Source: Ustilago trichophora (lineage: Eukaryota; Basidiomycota; Ustilaginomycetes; Ustilaginales; Ustilaginaceae). Taken from it: a stretch of 64,000 nucleotides of DNA. Where the stretch lies: the NCBI GenBank assembly GCA_900323505.1, contig OOIN01000005.1, forward strand, positions 434,001-498,000. Reading direction: 5' to 3'. This document shows, piece by piece, positions 11,201-20,940 of the stretch. How positions within the stretch are numbered: position 1 is the stretch's first letter; the number at the start of each line of letters is the position of its first letter. A model generated the notes under the pieces. The model did not search any database and was not told the origin of the DNA. It was given only the letters and a program-made list of their open reading frames with translations. The translations under genes and the position numbers were made by a program.

Positions 11201-12665
11201 GCTCAGCAGCGGCAGCGTGGAGCGCTTGTCTCCGACACAGCAGTATCAATCCGTGCCGCCTCAACGCCGTGTACGACCGCAATCGCAAAGCGCAGCTGTC
11301 GAATCCTACTTTGACCAGCAGCGTCGCCGATCCATGCCACCCACCGACAACAACAATGACTCTGCCACCATCGGTCTCTCTAGTACCGAAGCCGCCGCAC
11401 GCAATGCCACCATCCGACGCTACTCTCAAGGAGCCCAACTACGCGCCTCTCAATCCATCGCCGGTATGATGGCGGTCGATGAAGAAGGTCAGCCCATCCA
11501 GCGTGCCAACAAGAAGCAAAAGGGCAAGTTCTGGAAGCGCGGCGGTAGCGGTACACGCAGCGACTCTGACAGCGACGACGATGACGATGACGAATACGCA
11601 GGTGGTGATGGTGGTGGTGGTGGTGGTGGTGGTGGTGGATATGGCACTGCACCATTTAGGTCTCGTGGTGGATGGAGAGGTTTGAACAAGATGAGTGCCG
11701 CGATGAGCAGTTTGGCTGCCCGTCTGGGTGGGAAGAATGGTAAGGCGGGTGTAGAGGAGGATGCGAATACCAGCCTTGAGCCTCCCACGTCGGACGTGGA
11801 TGGATCTGGCCCAAGGCAAGGTGGTGGTGGATTTGAGGTGGTGAGACCGCAGAGACCAAGACGTAGCTCGGCGGCGGCGGAGAGAGCGTTGGATTCGACG
11901 GCGTTGGCAGCGGAGAGTGCGCAGCAGGTGCAACCGTCGCCGACGCCTACGGCTGTTCAGACGCTGAATAGTACCGATGTGATGCCGACAAGGAGTGGCA
12001 GTGCTGGCGGAGGTTTGTCTTCTGCTGCAGATGCGTACTCCACCCCTGCCTACGAGCCACATTATCAATCTGGAGGATATGATGACTTTGACCCGTCTTC
12101 CGGCACTCTTCCACCCGGCGCTGCGCAACAAGCTCTTCTCTTACCCTATCGGACCAACTTGACCCCCACATCCTCCAACACCATGCCCACCGCCCGTCCC
12201 GCATCCAACAGCCACATTGTCCCACAAAACCCATCCTCTCCAAGCAAGCCAACCAAACTCGACGAGGAAATGTTTTGGGTCTCGACCTCGCGTCCCACAT
12301 CGCACGCCTCTCGACCCGCATCGACCTCTTCGTCGCGCATGATGGCCGCGGCGGTCTCCGGCTCGCGAGATTCGCGTCAACAAGTCTCCACCTCTTCGTC
12401 CAAGGGCAAGATTGCCGAACCGATGCAGGCCGAAGTGGTCAACATCGAATCCTCCTCTGAAGGAGAGACTCCGCCTGCGGTTGCTTCCAACGCAGAGCCG
12501 ATGCTAGATTTCAACTCCCAGGAAGGAGAACGCGAATTGTTCGATGCAGAAGGGAGAGTGAATGAGGCAGCGATCAACTTTGATCGTCCTTGTTCATCGT
12601 CTGTATCGGTGGAAAGGAGACATGAACAAGGGGTGTGGGATGCTGCTCAGGCGTATAACTCTTAG
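8226..12665 (+). CDS. TRP-like ion channel / Pkd2-type integral membrane protein
   Basis: A 1479-codon single exon. Order: a hydrophobic signal-like segment (about residues 20-36, ending SSAQ), a lumenal/extracellular ML-like domain with cysteines and N-glycosylation sites (to about 285), a first membrane span around 291-314, a second extracellular segment, then a cluster of about eight more spans between residues 475 and 780. A very long low-complexity cytoplasmic tail (about 785-1479) follows, rich in Ser, Pro and Gly, with an acidic DDDDD run and a poly-Gly run encoded by GGT repeats (about 11605-11638). This is the layout of the fungal TRP-like/flavin carrier (Pkd2, Flc) family, which acts in calcium flux, wall sensing or membrane tension. 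Family assignment is firm; the precise role (plasma-membrane channel versus FAD transport) is open. The ATG at 8226 precedes the signal segment. Confidence 0.82.
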   Translation: MSNVMMGLGRNRPSASFRLALLTLLWFCITLSSAQTVTEIVTFTTGSASLNTPTRTAAPAGNATATRTQAQVTSTTIPELQLTGPQVPFLLQKPIPAQYDDLTRKVASRMKDVYFTGCPADQVNYVDPALRINISAVYTQFDPDLGSSRILSEQNSYDSGVLRITAVGATDSQGRTVNTNVTPQLLSTLSVETQFLTFSVFRNDSYLCDSLYPVAPDPNGTVINGVVIQPAGCLYGPGQVSLGVGIPLNDSFTLGTLWTRIRLSDTSSPPLDIACIEVYASPYDDSKWYWDLIFWFPVALTIGYFVVIALGRIFCALTSRARAFKHKAREGSQPNIIKDTIAPTLVSSITGQKLALSASLLRFATPGCWDIILHTQFVAAISMVAVRWPEFSYGFFKQAAWSTLTGNVTIIRPMQLNSQFNLVSTNATLPSGDISSQFSNRTSPLYMNDRAANRLMNLDGASPGMDAYAHAIGLRTRDLFGTCLSIWFFIVAAIVGISLLVWIVDSFHDTFLRLQKRREDGYNLNVTDGSAAVETKEMIEADDDQPRSSLSRPGGYRFIGTGSKRLFGSSDNTFHFRMLHGNILRAIFLFHLPITIFTTYQMANADIFSATSVGLAGLAFAFLSVLAPVYAVFCISRAPTAKLYDSIGTLAAYGPVYNNYSPGSQLFCVVDFARTFVLGVVIGAGQASGSAQAIIILVFEIMFALACSLWLPWGEGAMMGPVSFVANVLRIITAVLLLLLSPLVDFGREPNGWFTYVILLIQAILYVCAGLILIVKMVEGLMRLLGRASFDERASPRLSGLSGAVRKIKKRKERKLQLSKKAKPSRTRPLNRSTSTNTQTLMLASLGKESSTGENTPAVPSSPRKLSTSLPSTMSMGRMPMHSRQASYASYLDSQFQGRRSPADMLADGNGPYSTYLRGDPHDEGYIMAALPPTVASGRPVSPPPQLHQWSGRQSPPPASQTGFVRMGGGRATDSAPYQALHGAAGGQLPRPLSSGSVERLSPTQQYQSVPPQRRVRPQSQSAAVESYFDQQRRRSMPPTDNNNDSATIGLSSTEAAARNATIRRYSQGAQLRASQSIAGMMAVDEEGQPIQRANKKQKGKFWKRGGSGTRSDSDSDDDDDDEYAGGDGGGGGGGGGGYGTAPFRSRGGWRGLNKMSAAMSSLAARLGGKNGKAGVEEDANTSLEPPTSDVDGSGPRQGGGGFEVVRPQRPRRSSAAAERALDSTALAAESAQQVQPSPTPTAVQTLNSTDVMPTRSGSAGGGLSSAADAYSTPAYEPHYQSGGYDDFDPSSGTLPPGAAQQALLLPYRTNLTPTSSNTMPTARPASNSHIVPQNPSSPSKPTKLDEEMFWVSTSRPTSHASRPASTSSSRMMAAAVSGSRDSRQQVSTSSSKGKIAEPMQAEVVNIESSSEGETPPAVASNAEPMLDFNSQEGERELFDAEGRVNEAAINFDRPCSSSVSVERRHEQGVWDAAQAYNS

Positions 12666-13137
12666 CACTCTGTATCATGCATGTTAGTCTGAATCTCGCA
12701 TTTTGTATGTATCGATTTTTGTTGAAAAAGGGACAATTTTTGAATTGCCAGTTTTGTATCACCATTTGATGAATTGGAGTACTGTGTGTACTGTATGATG
12801 TCGTGTGAGGTAGGGTTGAGGGCGGGGGGGCCGAGTGGCTTTGAGAGGGGAAAAAAAAATCCGAAGGAAGGAAAGAACATGGCGTTAGTTTGGCCGTACC
12901 TTTCTACAGTACACTTGTGAGACTATGGGGAATTGTTGGTTTTGAGTTTTTGGCAAGGCGAGGGCGGGTCAGTTTTTGAGTAGATGGTTCGGGATTGTCC
13001 GGAAAGAGGAGAAGTGGGAGGTGGGTGAGTTGGGCAGATGGTAAGTCAGCTGTTGATTGTAGCGTTGTTTGGGCGAGAAATCAAGGATGAGGGAGGGTAA
13101 AGTAGTGGGTAATACTGTAGGCCGGCATTTTTTATTT

Positions 13138-13176
<39 letters not shown>

Positions 13177-15301
13177 TATTTTTGTTTCGGGATGTGTTTG
13201 AGGTTGAAAGAGAGGCTCGGAAAGTGACCGTTGGAAGAAATAATTGATGCAGGGTCAGATATGCGGCGCTGTTTTTTGCGGCGCCAAGTTTTCACACATG
13301 GCATGTGAGAAGATGAATAAAAATGGGACGCAAGCCAGTGTCTGTGCTATTTCCCAGCTTGACTTGCGATTCATACAAAAGAGAGGCAAATGTTGTGATG
13401 CAGCGAAAGGTAGGGGGAGAAGAAGAACAAAAAGGGGATGGTCTAACCGGTTACCGCTTCACTCAAAATCCCGAGCCAGAGTACAGTACAGTACAGTAGA
13501 CTCTTTGATCGCGTGGCCGTGCCCTTTCTTTAAGGGTGAGTTTTGGTTGTTGTGTCAGCTGCCTTTCACCTGCTTTCCTTTTCCATCACCATCATCATTA
13601 TCACCTGTTTTGTTTTTATTTTGGCATGCATGGTGTGGTGTGGCTGACTCTATCAGACAGACAGTAGAGACAGCAGAGTGCATACACACGTGCCATTCAA
13701 CTTGCATTTTCGCAAAGTATAGTAGCTGCGTGTGAATGTGGGGAAAGAAAATTGGTTTGGATTTCAAGACCGGTTATCCCGAATCCGCCTCCCTTTAGAC
13801 ACCGATACTCTGCAATACACTGGTCTGGTACCGGTCAAAAATATATATGTATATGTATTCTTTTTTTTAAAAAAAAAGTATCGTTTCGGCTGCTAACCGG
13901 GCAGGTTCTTGACCGGTCACTTTGGGGTGCAAATGTGAAATGGATTGGTGAAGCAATCCACCCGGCACGATTCCGATCCGTCATCCAGAATCCAAAACGT
14001 TCGACAACGGTGTACAGTAACTGTTCTAAAGATGTTCCATTTGCTGTACTGTATTTATTAATATTGTCCTTCTTGGTCACAGAGAAAGAGAGAAAGAGAG
14101 AGAGAATATGGAATGGCCCGCTTGCGGCTGAATAATGAGAATTGCCCGGTCAAAACGGCTTGTGCTCTTAAAACCAAAGCCGCTTCTCACTCTGTGTACT
14201 GTAACTCATACAATACAGTACTGTATCCCGCTTTGTCGCCCCTTCTGCCTTCTTCTTCTTCTTCTTCTTCTTTCACCGGTAAAGCCACTCTTTACAAAGC
14301 AAGACTGGGCTTGTACTCATGGCTCATGGCTCCTTTGCGGCAGCGGCAGATGGATTTTGATTGCTCACCCCAGCGCTACATTCTAGCCGCCAGAACTGTC
14401 ATCCCGTACTTGTGATCATTCCTCGCAAAGTTGCCGATAAACCCTGTTTCGCAAGTTTGACCTCAGACTCTCTCTATCTCTCTCTCTCTCTCTTTCTCTC
14501 TTCTCCTCCTTCTCCTCCTCCATCATCATCTCTCTCACCCCCCATCCCCGATTCTGTTGTCCATCCACAACCCGAATTTCGCCCATCTTGGCATTCAACT
14601 TCATTTGGCTTCGATACTTGATCTCACGCCTCTTTCTTTGCGCTCTCGGCCATTTCTCACTTGATGTCATCCCGCTCCCATTCGGCGTCCCACTTTATCT
14701 TCCACTTTCATCACCATCAAATCCGAAATATTGCCTTACTCAACTGTAACATCAACCCTCGCTTTTCTTCTCTCCGTCAAAGCAAGAGGTGTTCATCTCG
14801 TAGATATCTCACACATTTCACTCCAACGTCAAGATCCACCACAAAGCCTCTTTTAGCTTTCCTTTCGGCTTTGCGTAACAAAAGTGGTCCACACGACCAT
14901 CACTTAGCCACCACCTTTCCACCCGCAAAACCGCACCAAAATAAACCTAAATTCAAACAGGTTCACCGCCCGTCGGCCATCCCATCTCAGAACCTCCGGT
15001 GTCCGAAATATCGCCCTTTGTCACCTGCTGCGCACAACGCCGGTGATACCACCCAACCCCTCACACTACGCCATTCGGCAATCGGCAATCTTCCCTCAAT
15101 ATCTTCATCCCTTACCCGCACGGCTGCAAGCCGTTGATGCGTAACCTTACCGCTCTTCATCTTGTTCCACCACCACGCCGACCGAGCCGCACAAAGCGAC
15201 CTCTCAGTTCATGCATCTTCCCCCACCACAACCCTTCAACCTGGACTCACTGACCGACCACCGACCCTCACACAGTCAACATCACAGCTGCCTCCTCAAA
15301 A
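12666..15301. other. Long intergenic region upstream of the Zn2Cys6 regulator
   Basis: About 2.6 kb without a convincing gene. It contains a TTTA repeat, several TACAGTA/TACTGTA heptamers (12789, 12905, 13113, 13482-13498, 14013, 14047, 14197, 14214, 14219), six CCGGT boxes between 13447 and 14280, and a TCTTC run near 14250. The 14.5-15.3 kb part is CT-rich and probably the 5' leader of the next gene. Open frames here lack family resemblance and have poor coding character. Confidence 0.6.
13134..13178. repeat. (TTTA)n microsatellite
   Basis: About eleven TTTA units preceded by a T-run. Confidence 0.93.
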
Positions 15302-18300
15302 ATGAACAGCTTGGCCGATGCCGCGGCTCAAGCTGCGGCAGCTGTTGCCTCTACCGCTGCTGCCGCTGCTACCAGTGTCACTCTACCCACATCTACTTCT
15401 ACATCTGCATCTGCACCTCCTGCTGCCTCAACATCCGATATTCTCCCGTCTTCTCCCTCTTCTTCCTCCGCCCTTGTCCACCCCACCAGCTTGCGTCCAG
15501 ATCAATCTCACGTTAACACCACAGAAGAAGCCGATGCATCTACCTCTCCAACCTCTCAACCGAGCCCCTCATCAGCAGATATGATCAAGAACGGCGGCGG
15601 CGGCGGCGGTGGCAGTGCTGGTGACACTCCAGCCGTCCGTCGTGCATTGCTCGACTCGGAGAAACCCGAGAAACGCGGTTCCAACCTCGCCTGTCTCAAG
15701 TGCCGAGCCATCAAGGTCAAATGCTCCCGTGCCAATGTCGAAGATGAACGCTGCAAACGCTGCAATCGCCTCGACCTCGTTTGCGAGTTCAAGGAGCATC
15801 ATCGCGGAAGGAAACCGAAAAAGAGGCCCAGAAGCGAAGCCGACAGTACAGGTGCGGATGAGGAGGATCAGTTGGAAGACGATGAGGCTGAGGCGGCTTC
15901 CTTCTCGGCCAAGGCGACTTCTTCTCCGGTTCGGGTCAAGGCGAGCGAGCTATCGAGATCGCCTCCACCGCCCGGCCCAACAAGTGTGCATCAACAGCAC
16001 CACCACCATCACCATCATCAGCAACACCAGCAACACCAGCAACACCAGCAACACCAGCAACACCAGCATACGTACAAAAGGGGCGAGTCGGGTCGTTACG
16101 AAGCAGGAGAACCTGCACCAAAATTGCCCAGTCCCAAGGGCAGCGTTCATGGAAGATGGTTCGGGCCGTATTTGCAACCCATCCCTTCGTTTGAAGATTC
16201 CTTGTTCCCACGAAAGCATCCTTCGCACTCTCCTGCACCACATCTACAGCACCAACAGCAACACAGCGATCACTCTTCTCAACAACAACAAGCACAACAA
16301 CAAAACCAGCATCATCAAACACCTTCACATTCCTCTTCATATCATCATGATCGTAGCCGCGAGCTTCCACCGCTCTCGGTCCCATCCGCATCCTCTTCCA
16401 ATCGCAACGGTCTCAGCCCTAACGATCACGCGCCATGGGATCGCACTGCAGCCTGGAGCTCCGCACAATCTACCATCCAGCGCGTTCACCCTTCCACATC
16501 ATCAGCGGCAGCAGCAGCAGCAGCAGCACCGACACAGACCATGGCCACCGATCTACGCGACGACGCCGTCCGTCAGCACGTGATCAGCCTCGACCAAGCT
16601 CACGAGCTCTTTGACTACTACTTTGCCGAGCTCAACCCTCCCCTTGCTCTCCTCGACAGCTCCCTGCATACGGTCGAACACTGTCGTCAGAATGCTCCCA
16701 TCTTGTTCTCCACCATCGTCTCGGTAGCCTCGCGGTTTTTTCAGCCACAGTTGCATCGGCAGTGTCATCGCATCTCAAAGTCGATTTTGAACCTTGCAGC
16801 CGCGGAAGAGATCTGCACCCTGGATCACATTCAGGCCCTGGTTCTGGTCATTACATGGAAGGACCCAGGAGACAGGACCATCTTGAGGAAGGCAAATCGG
16901 GCTATAGGCTACGCTTATGAGTTGGGTCTTCATTCCAGCTTTGAGATTTTCGATACGGCTGATTCGACCGATGGTCGGGTCGGTGGTGGTGGTGGTGGTG
17001 ATGGCAATAGGGCTCGATCCGACAGCTACTCGCACAGATACAAACATAGACTGGACCGCGATCGTCAGCGAACCTGGATTGTCCTCTGCCTTGTTCATGA
17101 ACTGGTGCGACGAGATGATCGCAACTCGAAACCGCGTGCCCGCATTATCCCGTTGGAAGACTATCCCGACCCGTACATTTGGATCAAAACCGGCGGTGAT
17201 GTGCTTCTCTCGGTCGACTCTCGACTCGCCTGGTCGCTGGACATGTCGATTCTGACGCTCGAATGCGAGCCGTTTTTGGACCTCATCAACCGCTCCGAAG
17301 ACGCCTCTACCTTCGGTAGCTTCTTTGAGCGGTATCGAGGCCGACTTGACATGCTGCGAAAGCGCTATTTCGACGTTCGCAATGGCGTCTTTCACCCGCG
17401 TTTTCCCATGGACACTTCTGCCGTTGCCGAACTACCGTACGTCGATGGATTTAGAGACTTTTTCATTTGCCAATCGACCTGGCATTGGGCTGCCAAGATC
17501 GCCACTACCCAACGGAGACGTACCGATTTGGCCCAACAGCAAGCTTCCTCCCGCTCGGCCTTTTGGTTCGCCCAAACCGTCGATACGGCAATGCGATGTC
17601 TGCGGTTGTTTGTTGAGGATCTTTGCAAACCAGGCTACGTTCGCGTCGGACATGATTATTTGGTCATTACAGCAAGTGAAGTTACCAAATGGTTTTACCT
17701 CTATCGAGACCATCTCGACGCAGCAACGGTAGTTGCAGGGGTAGAGTATCTACGTGCGACGCTGAGAGAGTTGTCGCAACCGCAGAAGTTGGCTTCGGGG
17801 GAAGTGGTGGATACGGAGAGAGAAGCTCCGGGGTATCTGTTGAGGTTTATAGGGGCCATCTTTGATGCCGGGTTGAATCAGACGTATGAAAAGGCAAAGA
17901 CGAGATTGGGGGCGGATGTGGATCATTTCCGATCTCGGCCAAACTATTGGGCCAGTGTGGATCAGTACGGTCATCATACGTCGACAGGGAGGGATAGAGC
18001 CTTGTCGAGTGGTGGTGGTGGTAGTGGTGGTGGGAATGTAGATGAGCATGGGGTGAGTCACCGAGGAGGAGGTGAAGGTGGTGCAGGAGGGCAGGGTGGG
18101 AATCTTGTTGTTGGTTCAGGAGGTATGCGTAGGCCGACTTGGGCTGGTAGTCATTCGTCGTATCAAGCCGGGGGTACAGCTGGGACGGCGATGATGGGGG
18201 TGAATGCGATGAGTAGCAGTCCTCCGTATCGAGATGTGGCTTCGGCAACAGCGCGCTACTCGACAGCACCATCGTTGCCCAGAGGTCGATCAGAGTTGTC

Positions 18301-18964
18301 GTTGAATAGGATGTCTGCTACGACTGGGCATCCTCCTTCGGGTGCTACTTCAGGTGCTACTGGTTCTGCTACGGCGGTCACTTCGTACGAACGTGGAAGC
18401 GGATCATCGGACAAAACGCATACTTCTCCGACTATGTTTGATACCATGGCTGCTCCCCCTTCCACATCCACCAACACCACCACCACCAATGCCAACGTCA
18501 ACAATACCTTTACCCCATCCAACAACCCAGTTGCTCCACATCCAGCTTACCTCGCCTCGTCACCTAGCAACAACAGTAACAGTCTTAACAATTCTTCTTT
18601 GACTCCTGCGAGTTTCCCAAGCTGGTCTGGTAATCCTAACCCTACCAACAACACTACCTCTTCAATCGGCCCTTCATGGTCCACCACGACCACCACCACT
18701 ACCGGCATCTCTACACTCACCGGCATCCCTCCTGGTTCTCATCATTTTCAAGCCACAGATCTGACCCCTATCCCCCCGCCACCACCACCCGCACTTTTGT
18801 CTGGTAACAATAACAACGGAGAAGCAAAATTGGCTGGCGTGGCTCCACTGGCAGCCGATATAGGCAAAAATTCAATCGAAGGCCTTGCAGCCTGTCTCAA
18901 CACAAGGGACTTGACCTACTGGCAGGATATTTTGGGTTTCGATCTGGGGACGCCGACCGTTTGA
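15302..18964 (+). CDS. Zn2Cys6 fungal transcription factor with middle homology region
   Basis: A 1220-codon single exon. A binuclear zinc cluster spans residues 131-161 with Cys at 131, 134, 141, 151, 154 and 161 (spacing 2-6-9-2-6), preceded by an Ala/Ser-rich N-terminus and followed by a basic GRKPKKRPR stretch that can serve as linker and nuclear signal. Residues about 430-860 resemble the fungal-specific transcription factor domain: SLDQAHELFDYYFAELNPP, then VSVASRFF, and later a DRQRTWIVLCLVHEL block typical of the family. The rest is low complexity: a Gln/His repeat at about residues 228-258, poly-Gly stretches and a Ser/Asn/Thr/Pro-rich C-terminus that may be the activation domain. 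Target genes are unknown. The ATG at 15302 follows a CT-rich leader with AAAATG context. Confidence 0.9.
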   Translation: MNSLADAAAQAAAAVASTAAAAATSVTLPTSTSTSASAPPAASTSDILPSSPSSSSALVHPTSLRPDQSHVNTTEEADASTSPTSQPSPSSADMIKNGGGGGGGSAGDTPAVRRALLDSEKPEKRGSNLACLKCRAIKVKCSRANVEDERCKRCNRLDLVCEFKEHHRGRKPKKRPRSEADSTGADEEDQLEDDEAEAASFSAKATSSPVRVKASELSRSPPPPGPTSVHQQHHHHHHHQQHQQHQQHQQHQQHQHTYKRGESGRYEAGEPAPKLPSPKGSVHGRWFGPYLQPIPSFEDSLFPRKHPSHSPAPHLQHQQQHSDHSSQQQQAQQQNQHHQTPSHSSSYHHDRSRELPPLSVPSASSSNRNGLSPNDHAPWDRTAAWSSAQSTIQRVHPSTSSAAAAAAAAPTQTMATDLRDDAVRQHVISLDQAHELFDYYFAELNPPLALLDSSLHTVEHCRQNAPILFSTIVSVASRFFQPQLHRQCHRISKSILNLAAAEEICTLDHIQALVLVITWKDPGDRTILRKANRAIGYAYELGLHSSFEIFDTADSTDGRVGGGGGGDGNRARSDSYSHRYKHRLDRDRQRTWIVLCLVHELVRRDDRNSKPRARIIPLEDYPDPYIWIKTGGDVLLSVDSRLAWSLDMSILTLECEPFLDLINRSEDASTFGSFFERYRGRLDMLRKRYFDVRNGVFHPRFPMDTSAVAELPYVDGFRDFFICQSTWHWAAKIATTQRRRTDLAQQQASSRSAFWFAQTVDTAMRCLRLFVEDLCKPGYVRVGHDYLVITASEVTKWFYLYRDHLDAATVVAGVEYLRATLRELSQPQKLASGEVVDTEREAPGYLLRFIGAIFDAGLNQTYEKAKTRLGADVDHFRSRPNYWASVDQYGHHTSTGRDRALSSGGGGSGGGNVDEHGVSHRGGGEGGAGGQGGNLVVGSGGMRRPTWAGSHSSYQAGGTAGTAMMGVNAMSSSPPYRDVASATARYSTAPSLPRGRSELSLNRMSATTGHPPSGATSGATGSATAVTSYERGSGSSDKTHTSPTMFDTMAAPPSTSTNTTTTNANVNNTFTPSNNPVAPHPAYLASSPSNNSNSLNNSSLTPASFPSWSGNPNPTNNTTSSIGPSWSTTTTTTTGISTLTGIPPGSHHFQATDLTPIPPPPPPALLSGNNNNGEAKLAGVAPLAADIGKNSIEGLAACLNTRDLTYWQDILGFDLGTPTV
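16019..16067 (+). repeat. 9-bp coding minisatellite (Gln-His tract)
   Basis: Five tandem copies of CAACACCAG inside the Zn2Cys6 gene, encoding a Gln-His-Gln pattern. The unit keeps the frame, so copy-number change would alter tract length only. Confidence 0.92.
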
Positions 18965-19037
18965 TTGATGGGGCCTAGTCAGTTGGTGATTTTCAAATTG
19001 TATACCCCCTCTCACTCGCAACAGTGAAAATGAAAAA

Positions 19038-19038
19038 G

Positions 19039-19070
<32 letters not shown>
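19038..19070. repeat. (GAAAGT)n microsatellite
   Basis: Five tandem GAAAGT hexamers about 75 bp after the zinc-cluster stop codon. Confidence 0.92.
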
Positions 19071-19639
19071 GTTGGGGTGCTCAAAAGAATGGAGATGAGG
19101 GTGTGATTTCGGGGCGGGTGTATGCAAAGCGATGAGGCAGGAGGTAAGTTATGCTGTTACAAAGAGGGGAAGAAGGTGTTTGAGGAGATGGTGGAATGAG
19201 GGATTCAAACTGATTGGATGGTTGGTTTGGTGGGTTTGGGTGGAATGTCAAGGTGCGGAATGACGATGCACTTTTTTGTTTTGTTTTGTTTCTTGTTTTT
19301 GATGGTGTGCAGTAGATATGCGGGGTAAGTTCAAGATGAGCGAGGTACATTTTCCTCCCAACTTATTTACAAGCTGCTCTTTTTTTGGGTGCCATTAAGT
19401 TCCCCTTGCTGTATGGAACGTTAGGTATGTGATAGCATGATTGCTGATATGAAGGAGGAGAGGGGAGCGGTGAACAAAAAGCGACATGTGGTGAATGGGT
19501 TCGGATCCGACGGATTGGCTTTGCGCTTTCAGAAGGAAAAACTCTTTCTTTCCTAATTGTCAATTTGCGGGGGAATTTTTCTTTTTTTTTTCTCCGCATA
19601 AAATATACAAGCCGCAACCAACAACACTCCACTCCACTA

Positions 19640-20940
19640 CAGTCAACTCGCGATCTTTGAATATTTTTGGGCGGAGGCATATTTTATTCATTGTGTGAAA
19701 TATTTAATTACTGAGAGCTACAGTCGCGTCCAAAACTGTCCCATAATTTTGTTCTGAGCCGAATATCAATGAGGCTCCACACCAGTCATTTTTACAAATC
19801 TAAGCCTCCTCACAAGAATGATCACCACCATAATGTCAATATTTTGCTAGCTCATATCAAACACCTGGATGTGATAGATGCTATCCATAGCTACAACTTC
19901 CTCACCAACGAAAAAAATAGTTTAGTCTTGGTTATTGAATGGGAACAGCATCAAGATAGCCTTAAATTGGGGTCAAAAATTTTGTGAAATTCAACTGCAC
20001 AGCGCAGTATTGCGAAAAAACACCCCCCTTCACAAGAATGGAAATCACACTATAATCAATGTTGCAGCTCACTTGCCCCATTCATGGTGTGCGTAGCTGG
20101 TATGTATAGCTACAACTTTCTCACCAACATATAGGCAAGTGTCTGCTGACATTGAGGAGAAAAAGGCAGTATAAGGAAGGGTATCTTCAAATTTTCGAAT
20201 TGAAATTTCCAGAGACTGATAAAGTGCACAAATGCGCAAATTTTGGACTCAGATTTCCAAAAAAAGAGAGCCAATTCTGCTACAGCACAATAACTAAGAC
20301 TAAACTCTTTTTTCTGTTGGTGAGTAAGTTGTAGCTATGGATAGCATCTATCACATCCAGGTGTTAGATATGATCTAGTAAAATATTGACATTAAGGTGG
20401 TGATCATTCTTGTGTGATGTGGTGTTTCAGAGCTAATTGTGTGCTGTGCTGTTGGAAATTTTCAGAATTTGCAACTCAAATTTGGTAAGATACGGGGCAG
20501 TATTGGACGCGACTGTAGAATTTGGAAAAAATTGACTGATTTATGTTAGCACCGCATTTTTGAGCTGTGCAGCCTGTTTCTCCCTGACTAGAGACATCCA
20601 ATTACTTCGCATTAACATCATTTTCCCTCTTTTTTATCACAAATTGCTGCAATTCCTTTATAGTTTTTTGAATAGAGCTGTGTCCATTTTATGCCTGTAA
20701 AGCCACTTCCAGTGAGTGATTAAAAAGCACATTATATCCATTCAGATAATAACAAGACTAAGTTGTGGTTTGTATTGACATGTGCTGGGTTATTCAAATT
20801 TGGGACTGCAGCTGACCTATCCATTATCTGAAAAGCGAATTTATTTAATAATTGGCTGCGCCCAAAAATGTCCAGCCAATTTTTTATCCAATATGTGGAA
20901 TATTCATTTATTGAGGCATTCAAAGATTGCGAGTTCACTG
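19640..20940. mobile_element. Tc1/mariner-like non-autonomous element (outer, interrupted)
   Basis: The left end CAGTCAACTCGCGATCTTTG (19640-19659, similarity to 19662) and the reverse complement of the right end CAGTGAACTCGCAATCTTTG (20921-20940, similarity to 20918) agree at 21 of 23 positions. Both ends are directly flanked by TA (19638-19639 and 20941-20942), the target duplication of Tc1/mariner elements. Removing the nested inner element leaves about 500 bp with no transposase. A stretch near 19680-19717 resembles 20876-20918 in direct orientation, so the inside is itself repetitive. The call rests on ends and TA only. Confidence 0.68.
19721..20515. mobile_element. Foldback Tc1/mariner-like non-autonomous element (inner, nested)
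   Basis: A 795 bp element. Ends CAGTCGCGTCCAAAACTGTC (left) and, reverse-complemented from the right, CAGTCGCGTCCAATACTGCC match with two mismatches over about 22 bp and are flanked by TA on both sides. The CAGT...GTCCAAAA form is typical of Tc1 termini. Inside lie two inverted arms of about 127 bp (19811-19937 and 20288-20414) with roughly nine mismatches by eye, and a third, degenerate direct copy of the arm at about 20032-20134. No transposase is encoded, so movement would need a source in trans. It interrupts the outer element and is therefore younger. Confidence 0.78.

Noticed and set aside
13244..13735. 163-codon open frame upstream of the zinc-cluster gene
   Set aside because: Cys/Phe-rich, crosses TACAGTA repeats and CT tracts, no recognisable domain and poor codon character.
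14661..15137. 158-codon His/Ser/Thr-rich open frame before the zinc-cluster gene
   Set aside because: Low complexity, lies in a CT-rich leader and has no homologue I know.
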